9,600 nucleotides of DNA, from positions 1 through 9,600 of the forward strand of contig DRPD01000267.1 in assembly GCA_011374735.1 (NCBI GenBank), read 5' to 3'. Positions 1-7,044 of this stretch are shown piece after piece. The translations under genes were made by a program, and so were the position numbers. A model generated the notes under the pieces. The model had not been told where the DNA came from and ran no database searches. It saw nothing but the letters and a program-made list of their open reading frames with translations. The first letter of the stretch is position 1. Each line of letters begins with the position of its first letter. The DNA is from Thermopetrobacter sp. GTDB lineage: Bacteria; Pseudomonadota; Alphaproteobacteria; Rhizobiales; Aestuariivirgaceae.

Positions 1-2
1 CC

Positions 3-635
3 GCCACCGACGCGCTGCGGGTGCATGTGCCGGACAAGCGGGGCGGCATCGACGTGAACCGCTGGCTGGAGAGCGCCGCGCTGTTTGACGCCACGCGGGA
101 AATGACGGCGGGAGAGGCGCAGAGCCATCTGCTGGCCCGGGTGCGCGCACAGGCTGATGCGGGCCCGTGGTTGTCGCGCCTGCTGGCCCGGCTGATCGTC
201 AACGACTTCGCGCAGATCGCCTGGGTGCGCGAGCTGCCGGGCGGCCATCATCCCGACATCGGCCACGCCGAACGCTTCATCTGCGCCGGCGACGGGTTCG
301 CCGAGGTGCAATGGCGCAACCTGGCCTATCTGGCCCGTGTGCGCGAGGTGGAGGAGGCCGGGTTCGATCTCGATGTGGGAATGAAGATTCTCACCGCCTT
401 GCACGTCAAGCGGGGCCGGGCGATCCCGCTGGTGTTGCGCTACGATTACGACGGCCCGGCCGACCGGGCGCGGGCGGCGGAACTATGCGCGCGGAACGCG
501 GCGGATATCCGCGCGCGGTATGCCGGTCTGGTAACGGACGGCATGCTGCACATCCTGCAGGTGGCGCGCGACCGCAACGGCGGATTGCCGGAGGTGCTGG
601 CCGACAGCACGCGGGACGATGCAAAAGGCGCTTGA
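3..635 (+). CDS. 3' part of an unrecognised protein (5' end outside the window)
   Basis: The frame is open from the window edge to a TGA at 633-635, giving about 210 residues. No ATG lies in frame near the edge, and the in-frame GTG codons at 21 and 27 have no ribosome binding site, so the gene most likely begins upstream. The protein looks soluble: mixed charge, no membrane segment, no signal peptide visible. It carries a motif-like stretch around LTALHVKRGRAIPLVLRYDY, followed by an Ala/Arg-rich helix and a C-terminal segment GMLHILQVARDRNGG. I do not recognise the family and assign no function. Codon use is GC-rich like its neighbours, and the frame is clearly favoured over the overlapping +2 frame because its residue composition is normal rather than Arg/Gly/Ala-dominated. 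It converges on cbbR with adjoining stop codons. Confidence 0.75.
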   Translation, partial: ATDALRVHVPDKRGGIDVNRWLESAALFDATREMTAGEAQSHLLARVRAQADAGPWLSRLLARLIVNDFAQIAWVRELPGGHHPDIGHAERFICAGDGFAEVQWRNLAYLARVREVEEAGFDLDVGMKILTALHVKRGRAIPLVLRYDYDGPADRARAAELCARNAADIRARYAGLVTDGMLHILQVARDRNGGLPEVLADSTRDDAKGA

Positions 636-1553
636 TCACCCGCTGAGGGGTGCCACGTCGGCCATCGCCTCGATCAGGTAATCGCGGAACGCCGTCGCCG
701 CCGGCCCCAGTTTCTTGTCGGCCGGGTGCACCACATACCATTGCCGCTTCAGCGGCATGCCGCGCACGTCGATGCGCGCCAGCTCGCCATTGAGCAGTTC
801 CTTGTGCACGTTACTCTCCGGCTGGAAGGCCAGCCCCAGGCGCCCCCCCACCGCCTGCTTGATGGCCTCGTCGTTGCTCAGCTCCATGCGCACCTTCAGC
901 GTCACCCCATGACCGGCCAGGAAGTCCTCGCAGGTGCGCCGCGTGCCGGAGCCCTGTTCGCGCATGATGAACGGCTGCTCGGCCAGCGCCGGCGGCGGCA
1001 CGCGCTTCCTGCCGGCCAGCGGGTGGTCGGGGTGGGCCACGACGATCAGCGGATTGGGCGCGAAGGCGGTGGCGGTGACGTTCATTTCCTCCGGTGGCTG
1101 GCCGAGGATGTGAAGATCGTCCTGATTGGTGGCGAGGCGCTCCAGGATGGCCCGCCGGTTGCCGGCATACAGGCTGACCTCGATGCCCGGGTGGGCGTGG
1201 CTGAAGGCGCCCAGCACCCTGGGGATGAAATAGATGGCGGCGGTGATGATGCCCAGCCGCAGGCGGCCGCGCTCCAGCCCCTGGATCTCCCCCAATTCCT
1301 GTTGCAGCCGCTCCAGATGCTCGAAGATGCCGCGGCTGGTCAGCGCCATGGCGCGCCCGGCGTCGGTCAGGTAGAGCTTCTTGCCCACCTGCTCGAACAG
1401 CGGCATGCCGGCCGCTTCGGCCAGCTGGCGCATCTGGATGGACACCGCCGACGGCGTCAGGTGCAGCGCCTCCGCGGTGCGGGTGATGTTCATGTGGTTG
1501 ACCAGCTCGCGGAAGATTTCCAGCTGCCGCAAGGTGAGGTGGCGCACCGCCAT
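636..1553 (-). CDS. cbbR: LysR-type transcriptional regulator CbbR
   Basis: This encodes a 305-residue LysR-type regulator, the usual family length. The N-terminal winged helix-turn-helix is clear at about residues 5-65, with LTLRQLEIFRELV followed by the recognition region TAEALHLTPSAVSIQMRQL and then LFEQVGKKLYLTDAG. A linker helix and a type 2 periplasmic-binding-protein-like effector domain (about residues 90-295) follow. Family members of this subtype, placed divergently from cbbL, activate Calvin cycle operons and respond to metabolites such as RuBP, phosphoenolpyruvate or NADPH depending on species; the effector here is not readable from sequence. The ATG at 1553 has only a weak ribosome binding site, but it gives the canonical N-terminus. 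Its promoter lies inside the AT-rich region shared with cbbL, so autoregulation is likely. The assignment as CbbR rests on homology pattern plus its divergent position to cbbL. Confidence 0.93.
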   Translation of the reverse strand: MAVRHLTLRQLEIFRELVNHMNITRTAEALHLTPSAVSIQMRQLAEAAGMPLFEQVGKKLYLTDAGRAMALTSRGIFEHLERLQQELGEIQGLERGRLRLGIITAAIYFIPRVLGAFSHAHPGIEVSLYAGNRRAILERLATNQDDLHILGQPPEEMNVTATAFAPNPLIVVAHPDHPLAGRKRVPPPALAEQPFIMREQGSGTRRTCEDFLAGHGVTLKVRMELSNDEAIKQAVGGRLGLAFQPESNVHKELLNGELARIDVRGMPLKRQWYVVHPADKKLGPAATAFRDYLIEAMADVAPLSG

Positions 1554-1571
1554 GCTTGAAACCCGCGATCG

Positions 1572-1611
1572 TCAGTTAAACGATTATCAAATGAAACTTT
1601 AAGAAATTAAA
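1572..1611. promoter_or_regulatory. Candidate CbbR operator in the cbbR-cbbL intergenic region
   Basis: A roughly 45-base AT-rich island stands out in very GC-rich DNA. It contains T-N11-A motifs typical of LysR-type binding. One is at 1577-1589, reading TAA-N7-TCA, which fits the TNA-N7/8-TNA pattern reported for CbbR. Another is at 1598-1610 inside the inverted repeat TTTAA-GAAA-TTAAA (1598-1611). A wider inverted pair CAGTT (1573-1577) and AACTG (1611-1615) brackets the whole region. The block lies just upstream of the best cbbL promoter candidate, as expected for an activator recognition site plus an activation site. Which boxes are actually bound is inference. Confidence 0.6.
1583..1588 (-). 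promoter_or_regulatory. Candidate cbbR -10 element
   Basis: On the minus strand GATAAT (1588 down to 1583) resembles a -10 box and would place a start near 1576, about 22 bases before the cbbR ATG. The hexamer 17 bp upstream is only TTTAAT, a poor -35. The element lies inside the proposed CbbR operator, which would give autorepression. This is a weak call. Confidence 0.3.
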
Positions 1612-1613
1612 AC

Positions 1614-1642
1614 TGTTGTTTGCCATCGAGTCAAGCCATAAT
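1614..1642 (+). promoter_or_regulatory. Candidate cbbL promoter
   Basis: CATAAT at 1637-1642 matches the -10 consensus in five of six bases. The -35 region is poor: TGTTGT at 1614-1619 with 17-bp spacing, or TTGTTT at 1616-1621 with 15 bp. A weak -35 directly downstream of the operator fits an activator-dependent promoter. Transcription would begin near 1649, leaving a leader of about 150 bases before cbbL. Confidence 0.45.
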
Positions 1643-1687
1643 GCCCCCATCTCGGCAAGGGCGATCGGCCACGCGGCGCGCCCCGTG

Positions 1688-1760
1688 CGGCGCCCGAAGG
1701 TGCGGCGCCGTCTTCGCTGATGACCTTCCGACGGGGGAGGGTGGGGCGGCAAGGTCCCAC
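1688..1760 (+). other. GC-rich structured 5' leader of cbbL
   Basis: Several hairpins are possible between the promoter and cbbL. CGGCGCC (1688-1694) pairs with GGCGCCG (1704-1710) over a 9-base loop. An alternative, mutually exclusive pairing is CGAAG (1695-1699) with CTTCG (1712-1716). Downstream, GACCTT (1722-1727) can pair with AAGGTC (1751-1756), and GTGGG (1741-1745) with CCCAC (1756-1760). None is followed by a run of T, so this is not a simple terminator. The segment has no convincing gene. Whether it affects mRNA stability or translation is inference. Confidence 0.4.
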
Positions 1761-1798
1761 GCATATGAAGTCTAACAGTCAATCATGAGGTTTCAGAC

Positions 1799-3217
1799 AT
1801 GGCCAAAGGTTATGAAGCCGGCGTGAAGGAATATCGGGAAACTTATTGGATGCCCGATTACACGCCGCAGGATTCCGATATTCTGGCGTGCTTCAAGGTG
1901 GTGCCGCAGCCCGGCGTGCCGCGCGAGGAGGCGGCGGCGGCGGTGGCGGCGGAATCGTCCACCGGCACCTGGACGACGGTGTGGACGGATCTGCTGACCG
2001 ATCTCGACTACTACAAGGGCCGCGCCTATGCCATCGAGGACGTGCCGGGCGACGACGAGGCCTTCTATGCCTTCATCGCCTATCCCATGGGCCTGTTCGA
2101 GGAAGGCTCGGTGGTGAACGTGTTCACCTCCATCGTCGGCAACGTGTTCGGCTTCAAGGCGGTGCGCAGCCTGCGGCTGGAGGACGTGCGCTTCCCGCTG
2201 TGGTTCGTCGCCTCCTGCTTTGGCCCGCCGCATGGCATTCAGGTGGAGCGCGACAAGCTGGACAAGTATGGCCGGCCGCTGCTGGGCTGCACCATCAAGC
2301 CGAAGCTGGGCCTGTCGGCCAAGAACTACGGCCGCGCCATCTACGAGGCGCTGCGTGGCGGCCTGGACTTCACCAAGGACGACGAGAACGTCAACTCGCA
2401 GCCGTTCATGCGCTGGCGCGACCGCTTCCTGTTCGCCCAGGAAGCCATCACCAAGGCCGAGGCCGAGACCGGCGAGCGCAAGGGCCATTACCTGAACGTC
2501 ACCGCGCCGACGGTGGAGGAGATGTACAAGCGCGCCGAGTTCGCCAAGGAGATCGGCTCGCGCATCATCATGTCCGACTACCTGACGCTGGGCTGGGCGG
2601 CCCACAACTCGCTGTCCAAGTGGTGCCGCGACAACGGCATGCTGCTGCACGTGCACCGCGCCATGCATGCGGTGATCGACCGCCACCCGCGCCACGGCAT
2701 CAACTTCCGGGTGCTGGCCAAGCTGCTGCGTCTGCTGGGTGGTGATCACCTGCACTCCGGCACCGTGGTCGGCAAGCTGGAGGGCGACCGCGCCGCGACG
2801 CTGGGCTGGATCGACCTGATGCGCGACCGCTACGTGAAGGAAGACCGCGCCCGCGGCATCTTCTTCGATCAGGACTGGGGCCAGATGCCGGGCGTGCTCC
2901 CGGTGGCGTCGGGCGGCATTCACGTCTGGCACATGCCGGCCCTGGTCTCCATCTTCGGCGACGACTCCGTGCTGCAGTTCGGCGGCGGCACCCTGGGCCA
3001 CCCGTGGGGCAACGCGGCCGGCGCGGCGGCCAACCGCGTGTCGCTGGAGGCCTGCGTGCAGGCGCGCAACGAGGGCCGCGAGCTGGAGAAGGAAGGCAAG
3101 GACATCCTGTTGAAGGCCGCCAAGCACTCTCCGGAGCTGAAGATCGCCATGGAGACGTGGAAGGAAATCAAGTTCGAGTTCGACACGGTGGACAAGCTCG
3201 ACGTGGCGCACCGCTGA
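1799..3217 (+). CDS. cbbL: RuBisCO large subunit, form IA (CbbL)
   Basis: This is the catalytic large chain of ribulose-1,5-bisphosphate carboxylase/oxygenase, which adds CO2 to RuBP to give two 3-phosphoglycerates. The 472-residue length and the opening [20 protein letters not shown] are typical of green-like form IA. Catalytic residues are all present (spinach number in brackets): E52 (60), N115 (123), K167 and K169 (175, 177), carbamylated K193 with D195 and E196 (201, 203, 204), H286/R287 and H290 (294/295, 298), H319 (327) and loop 6 K326 (334). The C-terminus ends in the family's [17 protein letters not shown] (1787-1790) sits 8 bases before the ATG. Pairing with cbbQ and cbbO, and absence of carboxysome genes, suggest the cytosolic IAq type. 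Two stretches (residues 134-141 and 259-271) depart from the usual consensus; see findings. Confidence 0.98.
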   Translation: MAKGYEAGVKEYRETYWMPDYTPQDSDILACFKVVPQPGVPREEAAAAVAAESSTGTWTTVWTDLLTDLDYYKGRAYAIEDVPGDDEAFYAFIAYPMGLFEEGSVVNVFTSIVGNVFGFKAVRSLRLEDVRFPLWFVASCFGPPHGIQVERDKLDKYGRPLLGCTIKPKLGLSAKNYGRAIYEALRGGLDFTKDDENVNSQPFMRWRDRFLFAQEAITKAEAETGERKGHYLNVTAPTVEEMYKRAEFAKEIGSRIIMSDYLTLGWAAHNSLSKWCRDNGMLLHVHRAMHAVIDRHPRHGINFRVLAKLLRLLGGDHLHSGTVVGKLEGDRAATLGWIDLMRDRYVKEDRARGIFFDQDWGQMPGVLPVASGGIHVWHMPALVSIFGDDSVLQFGGGTLGHPWGNAAGAAANRVSLEACVQARNEGRELEKEGKDILLKAAKHSPELKIAMETWKEIKFEFDTVDKLDVAHR

Positions 3218-3257
3218 GCATCGTCGAACCCGGACAACGCAACGAAAGGAAGACACC

Positions 3258-3653
3258 ATGTCTGACGTGATGGATTATGGCTCGCGGCTGTCGAAGATCG
3301 AAAGCCGCAAATACGGCACCTTCTCCTACCTGCCGGAAATGACGGAGGAGGAGATCCGCAAGCAGGTGCAGTATATCGTCGACAAGGGCTGGCAGCCGGC
3401 CATCGAGCACACCGAGCCGGAGAACGCCAGGCTGCACTACTGGTACATGTGGAAGCTGCCCATGTTCGGCGAGACCGACGTGGACAAGATCATGGCCGAG
3501 CTGGAGGAGTGCAAAAAGGCCAATCCGGGCCACCACATCCGCCTGCTGGGGCTGGATAACATCAAGCAGGTGGCCGGCACCGCCATGGTGGTGTATCGCG
3601 GCGACGTGCCCGAGACCGCCCTGTGCAAGGAGCTGCCCCGGCCCCGCTTCTGA
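3258..3653 (+). CDS. cbbS: RuBisCO small subunit (CbbS)
   Basis: This is the small chain that caps the large-subunit octamer in the L8S8 holoenzyme. The 131-residue product shows the form I signature: [20 protein letters not shown], a GW followed by a EHTEPENA segment, then [11 protein letters not shown], then [15 protein letters not shown] and GTAMVVYRG. It follows cbbL by 40 bases and has a good ribosome binding site, AAAGGAAG, about 7 bases before the ATG. The expected protein ends near VVYRG, at about 115-118 residues, but here about 15 more residues follow ([16 protein letters not shown]). The stop is clean and no frameshift is needed. The short beta-A to beta-B loop is of bacterial rather than plant type. 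Confidence 0.97.
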   Translation: MSDVMDYGSRLSKIESRKYGTFSYLPEMTEEEIRKQVQYIVDKGWQPAIEHTEPENARLHYWYMWKLPMFGETDVDKIMAELEECKKANPGHHIRLLGLDNIKQVAGTAMVVYRGDVPETALCKELPRPRF

Positions 3654-3677
3654 GGCTTGACGAACCAATCACGGCGA

Positions 3678-3710
3678 GGGGCCGCCGCCGGCTGCGGCGG
3701 CCCCTTCTTC
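3678..3710 (+). terminator. Intrinsic-terminator-like hairpin between cbbS and cbbQ
   Basis: GGGGCCGCCGC (3678-3688) is perfectly complementary to GCGGCGGCCCC (3694-3704), giving an 11-bp all-GC stem around a five-base loop (CGGCT), followed by TTCTTC. The T-run is short, so read-through is likely. The hairpin starts 24 bases after the cbbS stop and probably acts as an attenuator or as a 3' end that stabilises the cbbLS message, lowering expression of cbbQO. Confidence 0.75.
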
Positions 3711-3777
3711 ATGAATATTCCAGGCATGCGTTGATTCCTTTTCCCATGTGTTCAGCTTGCAGGGAGCCCGGACGACA

Positions 3778-4608
3778 ATGACCGAGATGACCGACATCGA
3801 CGCCGAACAGTATCTGATCACGAAGCAGCCCTATTACCGCTCCGTCGCCGACGAGGTGGCGCGCTACGAGGCCGCCTATGACGTGCGCATGCCGGTGATG
3901 CTGAAAGGCCCGACGGGCTGCGGCAAGTCGCGGTTCGTGGAATACATGGCCTGGAAGCTGAAGCGGCCGCTGATCACCGTGGCCTGCAACGAGGACATGA
4001 CCGCCGCCGACCTGGTGGGCCGGTTCCTGCTGGACGTCAACGGCACCCGCTGGGCCGACGGGCCGTTGACCATCGCGGCGCGCATCGGCGCCATCTGCTA
4101 TCTCGACGAGGTGGTGGAGGCGCGCCAGGACACCACCGTGGTCATCCATCCGCTCACCGACCACCGCCGCGAACTGCCGCTGGAGAAGAAGGGCGAGCTG
4201 GTCAAGGCCCACCCGGACTTTCAGATCGTCATCTCCTACAACCCCGGCTATCAGAGCCTGATGAAGGATCTGAAGCAGTCCACCAAGCAGCGTTTCGGCG
4301 CCATGAGCTTCGACTATCCGCAGCCCGACGTGGAAACGGAGATCGTCGCTCATGAGGCCGGCGTCGATGACGCCACGGCCCGCAAGCTGGTGCAGGTGGC
4401 GGAACGCTCGCGCAACCTGAAGGGCCACGGGCTGGACGAGGGCATGTCCACCCGCCTGTTGATCTACGCCGGCCAGCTGATCGCCAAGGGCATATCCCCG
4501 GCCGCCGCCTGCCAGATGGCGCTGGTGGAGCCGCTGACCGACGATCCGGACATGCGCGACACCCTTCAGGCGGCGGTGCAGACCTTCTTCGGCGAAGCGG
4601 CGGAATGA
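3778..4608 (+). CDS. cbbQ: RuBisCO activase AAA+ ATPase CbbQ
   Basis: This encodes a 276-residue MoxR-family AAA+ ATPase. With CbbO, CbbQ hexamers use ATP to remodel form IA RuBisCO and release inhibitory sugar phosphates. Walker A is GPTGCGKS at residues 44-51 (K50). Walker B is ICYLDE, with D110 and E111. A sensor asparagine occurs at N155 in ISYNPGYQS, and a likely arginine finger at R172 in KQRFG. A C-terminal helical lid (about residues 190-270) matches the CbbQ/NirQ/NorQ group, and RuBisCO and cbbO as neighbours decide for CbbQ. I chose the ATG at 3778, about 11 bases after AGGGAG. The GTG at 3748 in the same frame would add ten residues but has no ribosome binding site. The 124-base gap after cbbS contains the hairpin and no clear promoter. 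Confidence 0.95.
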   Translation: MTEMTDIDAEQYLITKQPYYRSVADEVARYEAAYDVRMPVMLKGPTGCGKSRFVEYMAWKLKRPLITVACNEDMTAADLVGRFLLDVNGTRWADGPLTIAARIGAICYLDEVVEARQDTTVVIHPLTDHRRELPLEKKGELVKAHPDFQIVISYNPGYQSLMKDLKQSTKQRFGAMSFDYPQPDVETEIVAHEAGVDDATARKLVQVAERSRNLKGHGLDEGMSTRLLIYAGQLIAKGISPAAACQMALVEPLTDDPDMRDTLQAAVQTFFGEAAE

Positions 4609-4645
4609 ACCGACCCGCACCCGGGCCAGGGCAGGGAGGCAGGTC

Positions 4646-6985
4646 ATGAGCGTCGATGTCGAGGAATATCGCGACGAACTCGTCGCCGCGGCGCCGGAGC
4701 TTGCGGAAACGCTCGACGCCATGGTGCACGAGGCGGCGCGCTACATGTCGCCGGCCGGGCTGTCCGCCTGGCTGGACGGCGCGCGCGCGCTCACCCGCCT
4801 GCGCAAGGAGCCGGCGCTGGTGGTCACCTGGCTGGACGAAATGCCGGAAGTGGCCCGCGAGGTGGGCGAGGACGTGGTGCGCGAGGTGGCCACGGCGGTC
4901 ATGAAGCTGGCCTCCATGGTCTCCGGCTCCGTGCTCACCCTGATGCTGGCCACGCTGCCGCTGGCCGCCCGCCGGCTGGGCGACGCGCAGCTGATGCGGG
5001 CGTATCTGCAACTGCTGCACCGCACCGCGGCGAAGGCGCCGCGCGGCATGCGCCCGATGCTGGAGGTGCTCGACGAGCTGTTGACCAAGCTCACCCTGTC
5101 GGGCTTGCGCAACTGGATCGACTTCGGCGCGGAGGCCTACCGGCGTGATTTCGCCCGCCAGGCCGATTATTTCGGCCTGAAGACGGAAGACGCGAAGGCC
5201 GTCTTGCAGGACAACCGGCGCGGCACCCTGTTCATCGACGTGCAACGCAAGATCAACTTCTATCTCCGCGCCTTCTGGGGCCGCGACTTCTTCCTGCGCC
5301 CGGCCGCCGCCGATTACGAGAACTTCCGCCCCTACATCGAGGAGCGCGCCCTGCATCTGCCCGACGCGGTGGACGACATCGGCGACGTGACCGGGCTGGA
5401 GCTGTATCGCGCCATGGCGGCCCACATGGCGGCCCACCTGATGTATACCGACGCGCCGCAGGGCGACGCCGACATGCTGAGCCCGGCCCAGCGCTTCTTC
5501 ATCGGCCTGGCCGAGGACGCGCGGGTGGAATACTGCGCCATCCGGCGGTTCCCCGGCATGAAGGCGCTGTGGATGCGCCTGCTGCCGCCGCGTGACGACG
5601 CTCATCCCCACGAGCACCGCGGCATGCCGCTCATCGAGGCCATGGTGCGCCATCTGCTGGATGCGGACGCGCCCACCGGTGACGCCGACATCGATGCGGT
5701 GATCGGCCGCTTTCATGCCGAGGCGCCTCAGCGGGAGATGGATCTGGACACCGCCTTCTCGCGCGATATCGGCCTGGCGCTGCACGATATTCTGGCCACG
5801 CGGCGCGACATGCCGTCCTTGCGCATTCTGGAGAAGCTGCGCGCCCCGTGGCGCGACGACAACCGCCTGATCTGGGCCGCCGACGAGGCGGAATGGGTGG
5901 AGACGACGGCCTATCTGCCGCACAAGACGCAGGTGCGCAAACACGTCTCGGTGATGGAGTTCATCAACGAGGTGGACGTGGAAACCGCCGGTGACGACGC
6001 GCAGGAGATCTGGGTGCTGTCCTCCGAACTGTTCCCCTATGAGGACGAGGGCGTCTCCTACAACGAGATGGAAGGCAAGGAGCCGGTTTACGGCCCGTTC
6101 CATCATCACGAGTGGGACTATCAGGTGCAGCTGCACCGCCCGTCCTGGGTCAGCGTGTTCGAGCACCGCCCGAAGCGCGGTGACCCGGAGATCGTCGACA
6201 AGGTGCTGGTGGAGCATCGCGGAATCACCCATCGCCTGCGCCAGGTGATCGACCGTCTGCGCCCGCAGGGGCTGGTGCGCGAGCGCAAGCTGGAGGACGG
6301 CGACGTGCTCGACCTCAACGCCGCGGTGGACGCCATGGTGATGCTCAAGGCCGGCCTGAATCCCGACCCGCGCATCACCATGCGCTACCGGCTGAACCGC
6401 CGCGACCTGTCGGTGCTGCTGCTGCTCGATCTGTCGGAATCCACCAATGACTTGGTGCGTGACTCCGACAAGACGGTGCTGGAGCTGACCCGCGAGGCCT
6501 GCGCGCTGCTGTCCTATGCTGTGGAAGGCATCGGCGATCCGTTCGCCATTCACGGCTTCAACTCCGACGGCCGCCACGACGTGCGCTACTTCTGCATCAA
6601 GGATTTCGAGCAGCATTTTGATGACGACGTGAAGAGCCGGCTGGCCGGCATGCGGGGCGGCTTTTCCACCCGCATGGGCGCGGCGCTCAGGCACGCCGGC
6701 GACAAGCTGTTGCAGCGCGGCGAGAAGAACAAGCTGATCCTGCTCATCACCGACGGCGAACCGGCCGACATTGACGAACGCGACCCGCAGTATCTGCGCA
6801 TGGACACCAGGAAGGCGGTGGAGGAGCTCCGGCGCAAGGGCGTGCTGACCTATTGCCTGACGCTCGATCCCAACGCCGACATGTATGTGTCGCGCATCTT
6901 CGGGGCCACGAACTACACGGTGGTGGACAACATCACCCGCCTGCCGGAGAAGCTGCCGGCCCTGTTCGCCAGCCTGACCCGTTGA
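4646..6985 (+). CDS. cbbO: RuBisCO activase adaptor with VWA domain, CbbO
   Basis: This 779-residue protein is the partner of CbbQ. In characterised systems one CbbO binds the CbbQ hexamer and uses its von Willebrand A domain to contact RuBisCO. The C-terminal VWA domain (about residues 585-775) has an intact metal-binding MIDAS: DLSES at D595/S597/S599, T675 in FSTRMG, and D703 in ITDGEP. The N-terminal 550 residues are mainly helical and Arg/Asp-rich, with an acidic linker before the VWA domain. The ATG follows AGGGAGG (4633-4639) with ideal spacing, 37 bases after the cbbQ stop, so the two genes are surely co-transcribed. Length is within the usual CbbO range. NorD is a paralogue with the same architecture, but the cbbLSQ context argues for CbbO. 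Confidence 0.95.
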   Translation: MSVDVEEYRDELVAAAPELAETLDAMVHEAARYMSPAGLSAWLDGARALTRLRKEPALVVTWLDEMPEVAREVGEDVVREVATAVMKLASMVSGSVLTLMLATLPLAARRLGDAQLMRAYLQLLHRTAAKAPRGMRPMLEVLDELLTKLTLSGLRNWIDFGAEAYRRDFARQADYFGLKTEDAKAVLQDNRRGTLFIDVQRKINFYLRAFWGRDFFLRPAAADYENFRPYIEERALHLPDAVDDIGDVTGLELYRAMAAHMAAHLMYTDAPQGDADMLSPAQRFFIGLAEDARVEYCAIRRFPGMKALWMRLLPPRDDAHPHEHRGMPLIEAMVRHLLDADAPTGDADIDAVIGRFHAEAPQREMDLDTAFSRDIGLALHDILATRRDMPSLRILEKLRAPWRDDNRLIWAADEAEWVETTAYLPHKTQVRKHVSVMEFINEVDVETAGDDAQEIWVLSSELFPYEDEGVSYNEMEGKEPVYGPFHHHEWDYQVQLHRPSWVSVFEHRPKRGDPEIVDKVLVEHRGITHRLRQVIDRLRPQGLVRERKLEDGDVLDLNAAVDAMVMLKAGLNPDPRITMRYRLNRRDLSVLLLLDLSESTNDLVRDSDKTVLELTREACALLSYAVEGIGDPFAIHGFNSDGRHDVRYFCIKDFEQHFDDDVKSRLAGMRGGFSTRMGAALRHAGDKLLQRGEKNKLILLITDGEPADIDERDPQYLRMDTRKAVEELRRKGVLTYCLTLDPNADMYVSRIFGATNYTVVDNITRLPEKLPALFASLTR

Positions 6986-6995
6986 GCCCGCTTTG

Positions 6996-7004
6996 TGCTA
7001 TACT
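6996..7004 (+). promoter_or_regulatory. Extended -10 promoter candidate upstream of the small downstream gene
   Basis: TGCTATACT is an extended -10 element (TGn plus TATACT, five of six bases matching). It lies just past the cbbO stop, and transcription would start near 7011, about 34 bases before the next ATG. No good -35 is present at 17-bp spacing, which an extended -10 can tolerate. Confidence 0.4.
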
Positions 7005-7044
7005 CACGCCATGAAGAGCGATCGGAATCGGAAGAGGGGGCGGG

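Noticed and set aside
726..1559. 277-residue plus-strand frame opposite cbbR
   Set aside because: It has antisense-type composition (His, Gln, Gly, Arg) with no motif, while cbbR on the other strand is a clear LysR-type protein.
1793..3259. 488-residue open frame antisense to cbbL
   Set aside because: It lies exactly opposite cbbL, has low-complexity His/Val/Leu/Arg composition and no recognisable motif.
3748..3777. GTG start adding ten residues to CbbQ
   Set aside because: It has no ribosome binding site. The ATG at 3778 is preceded by AGGGAG and gives the usual N-terminus.
4229..6694. 821-residue open frame antisense to cbbQ and cbbO
   Set aside because: It mirrors the codon bias of the well-supported cbbQ and cbbO frames, is His/Arg/Ala/Gln-rich with no domain, and has no plausible start region. 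It is a GC-content artefact.
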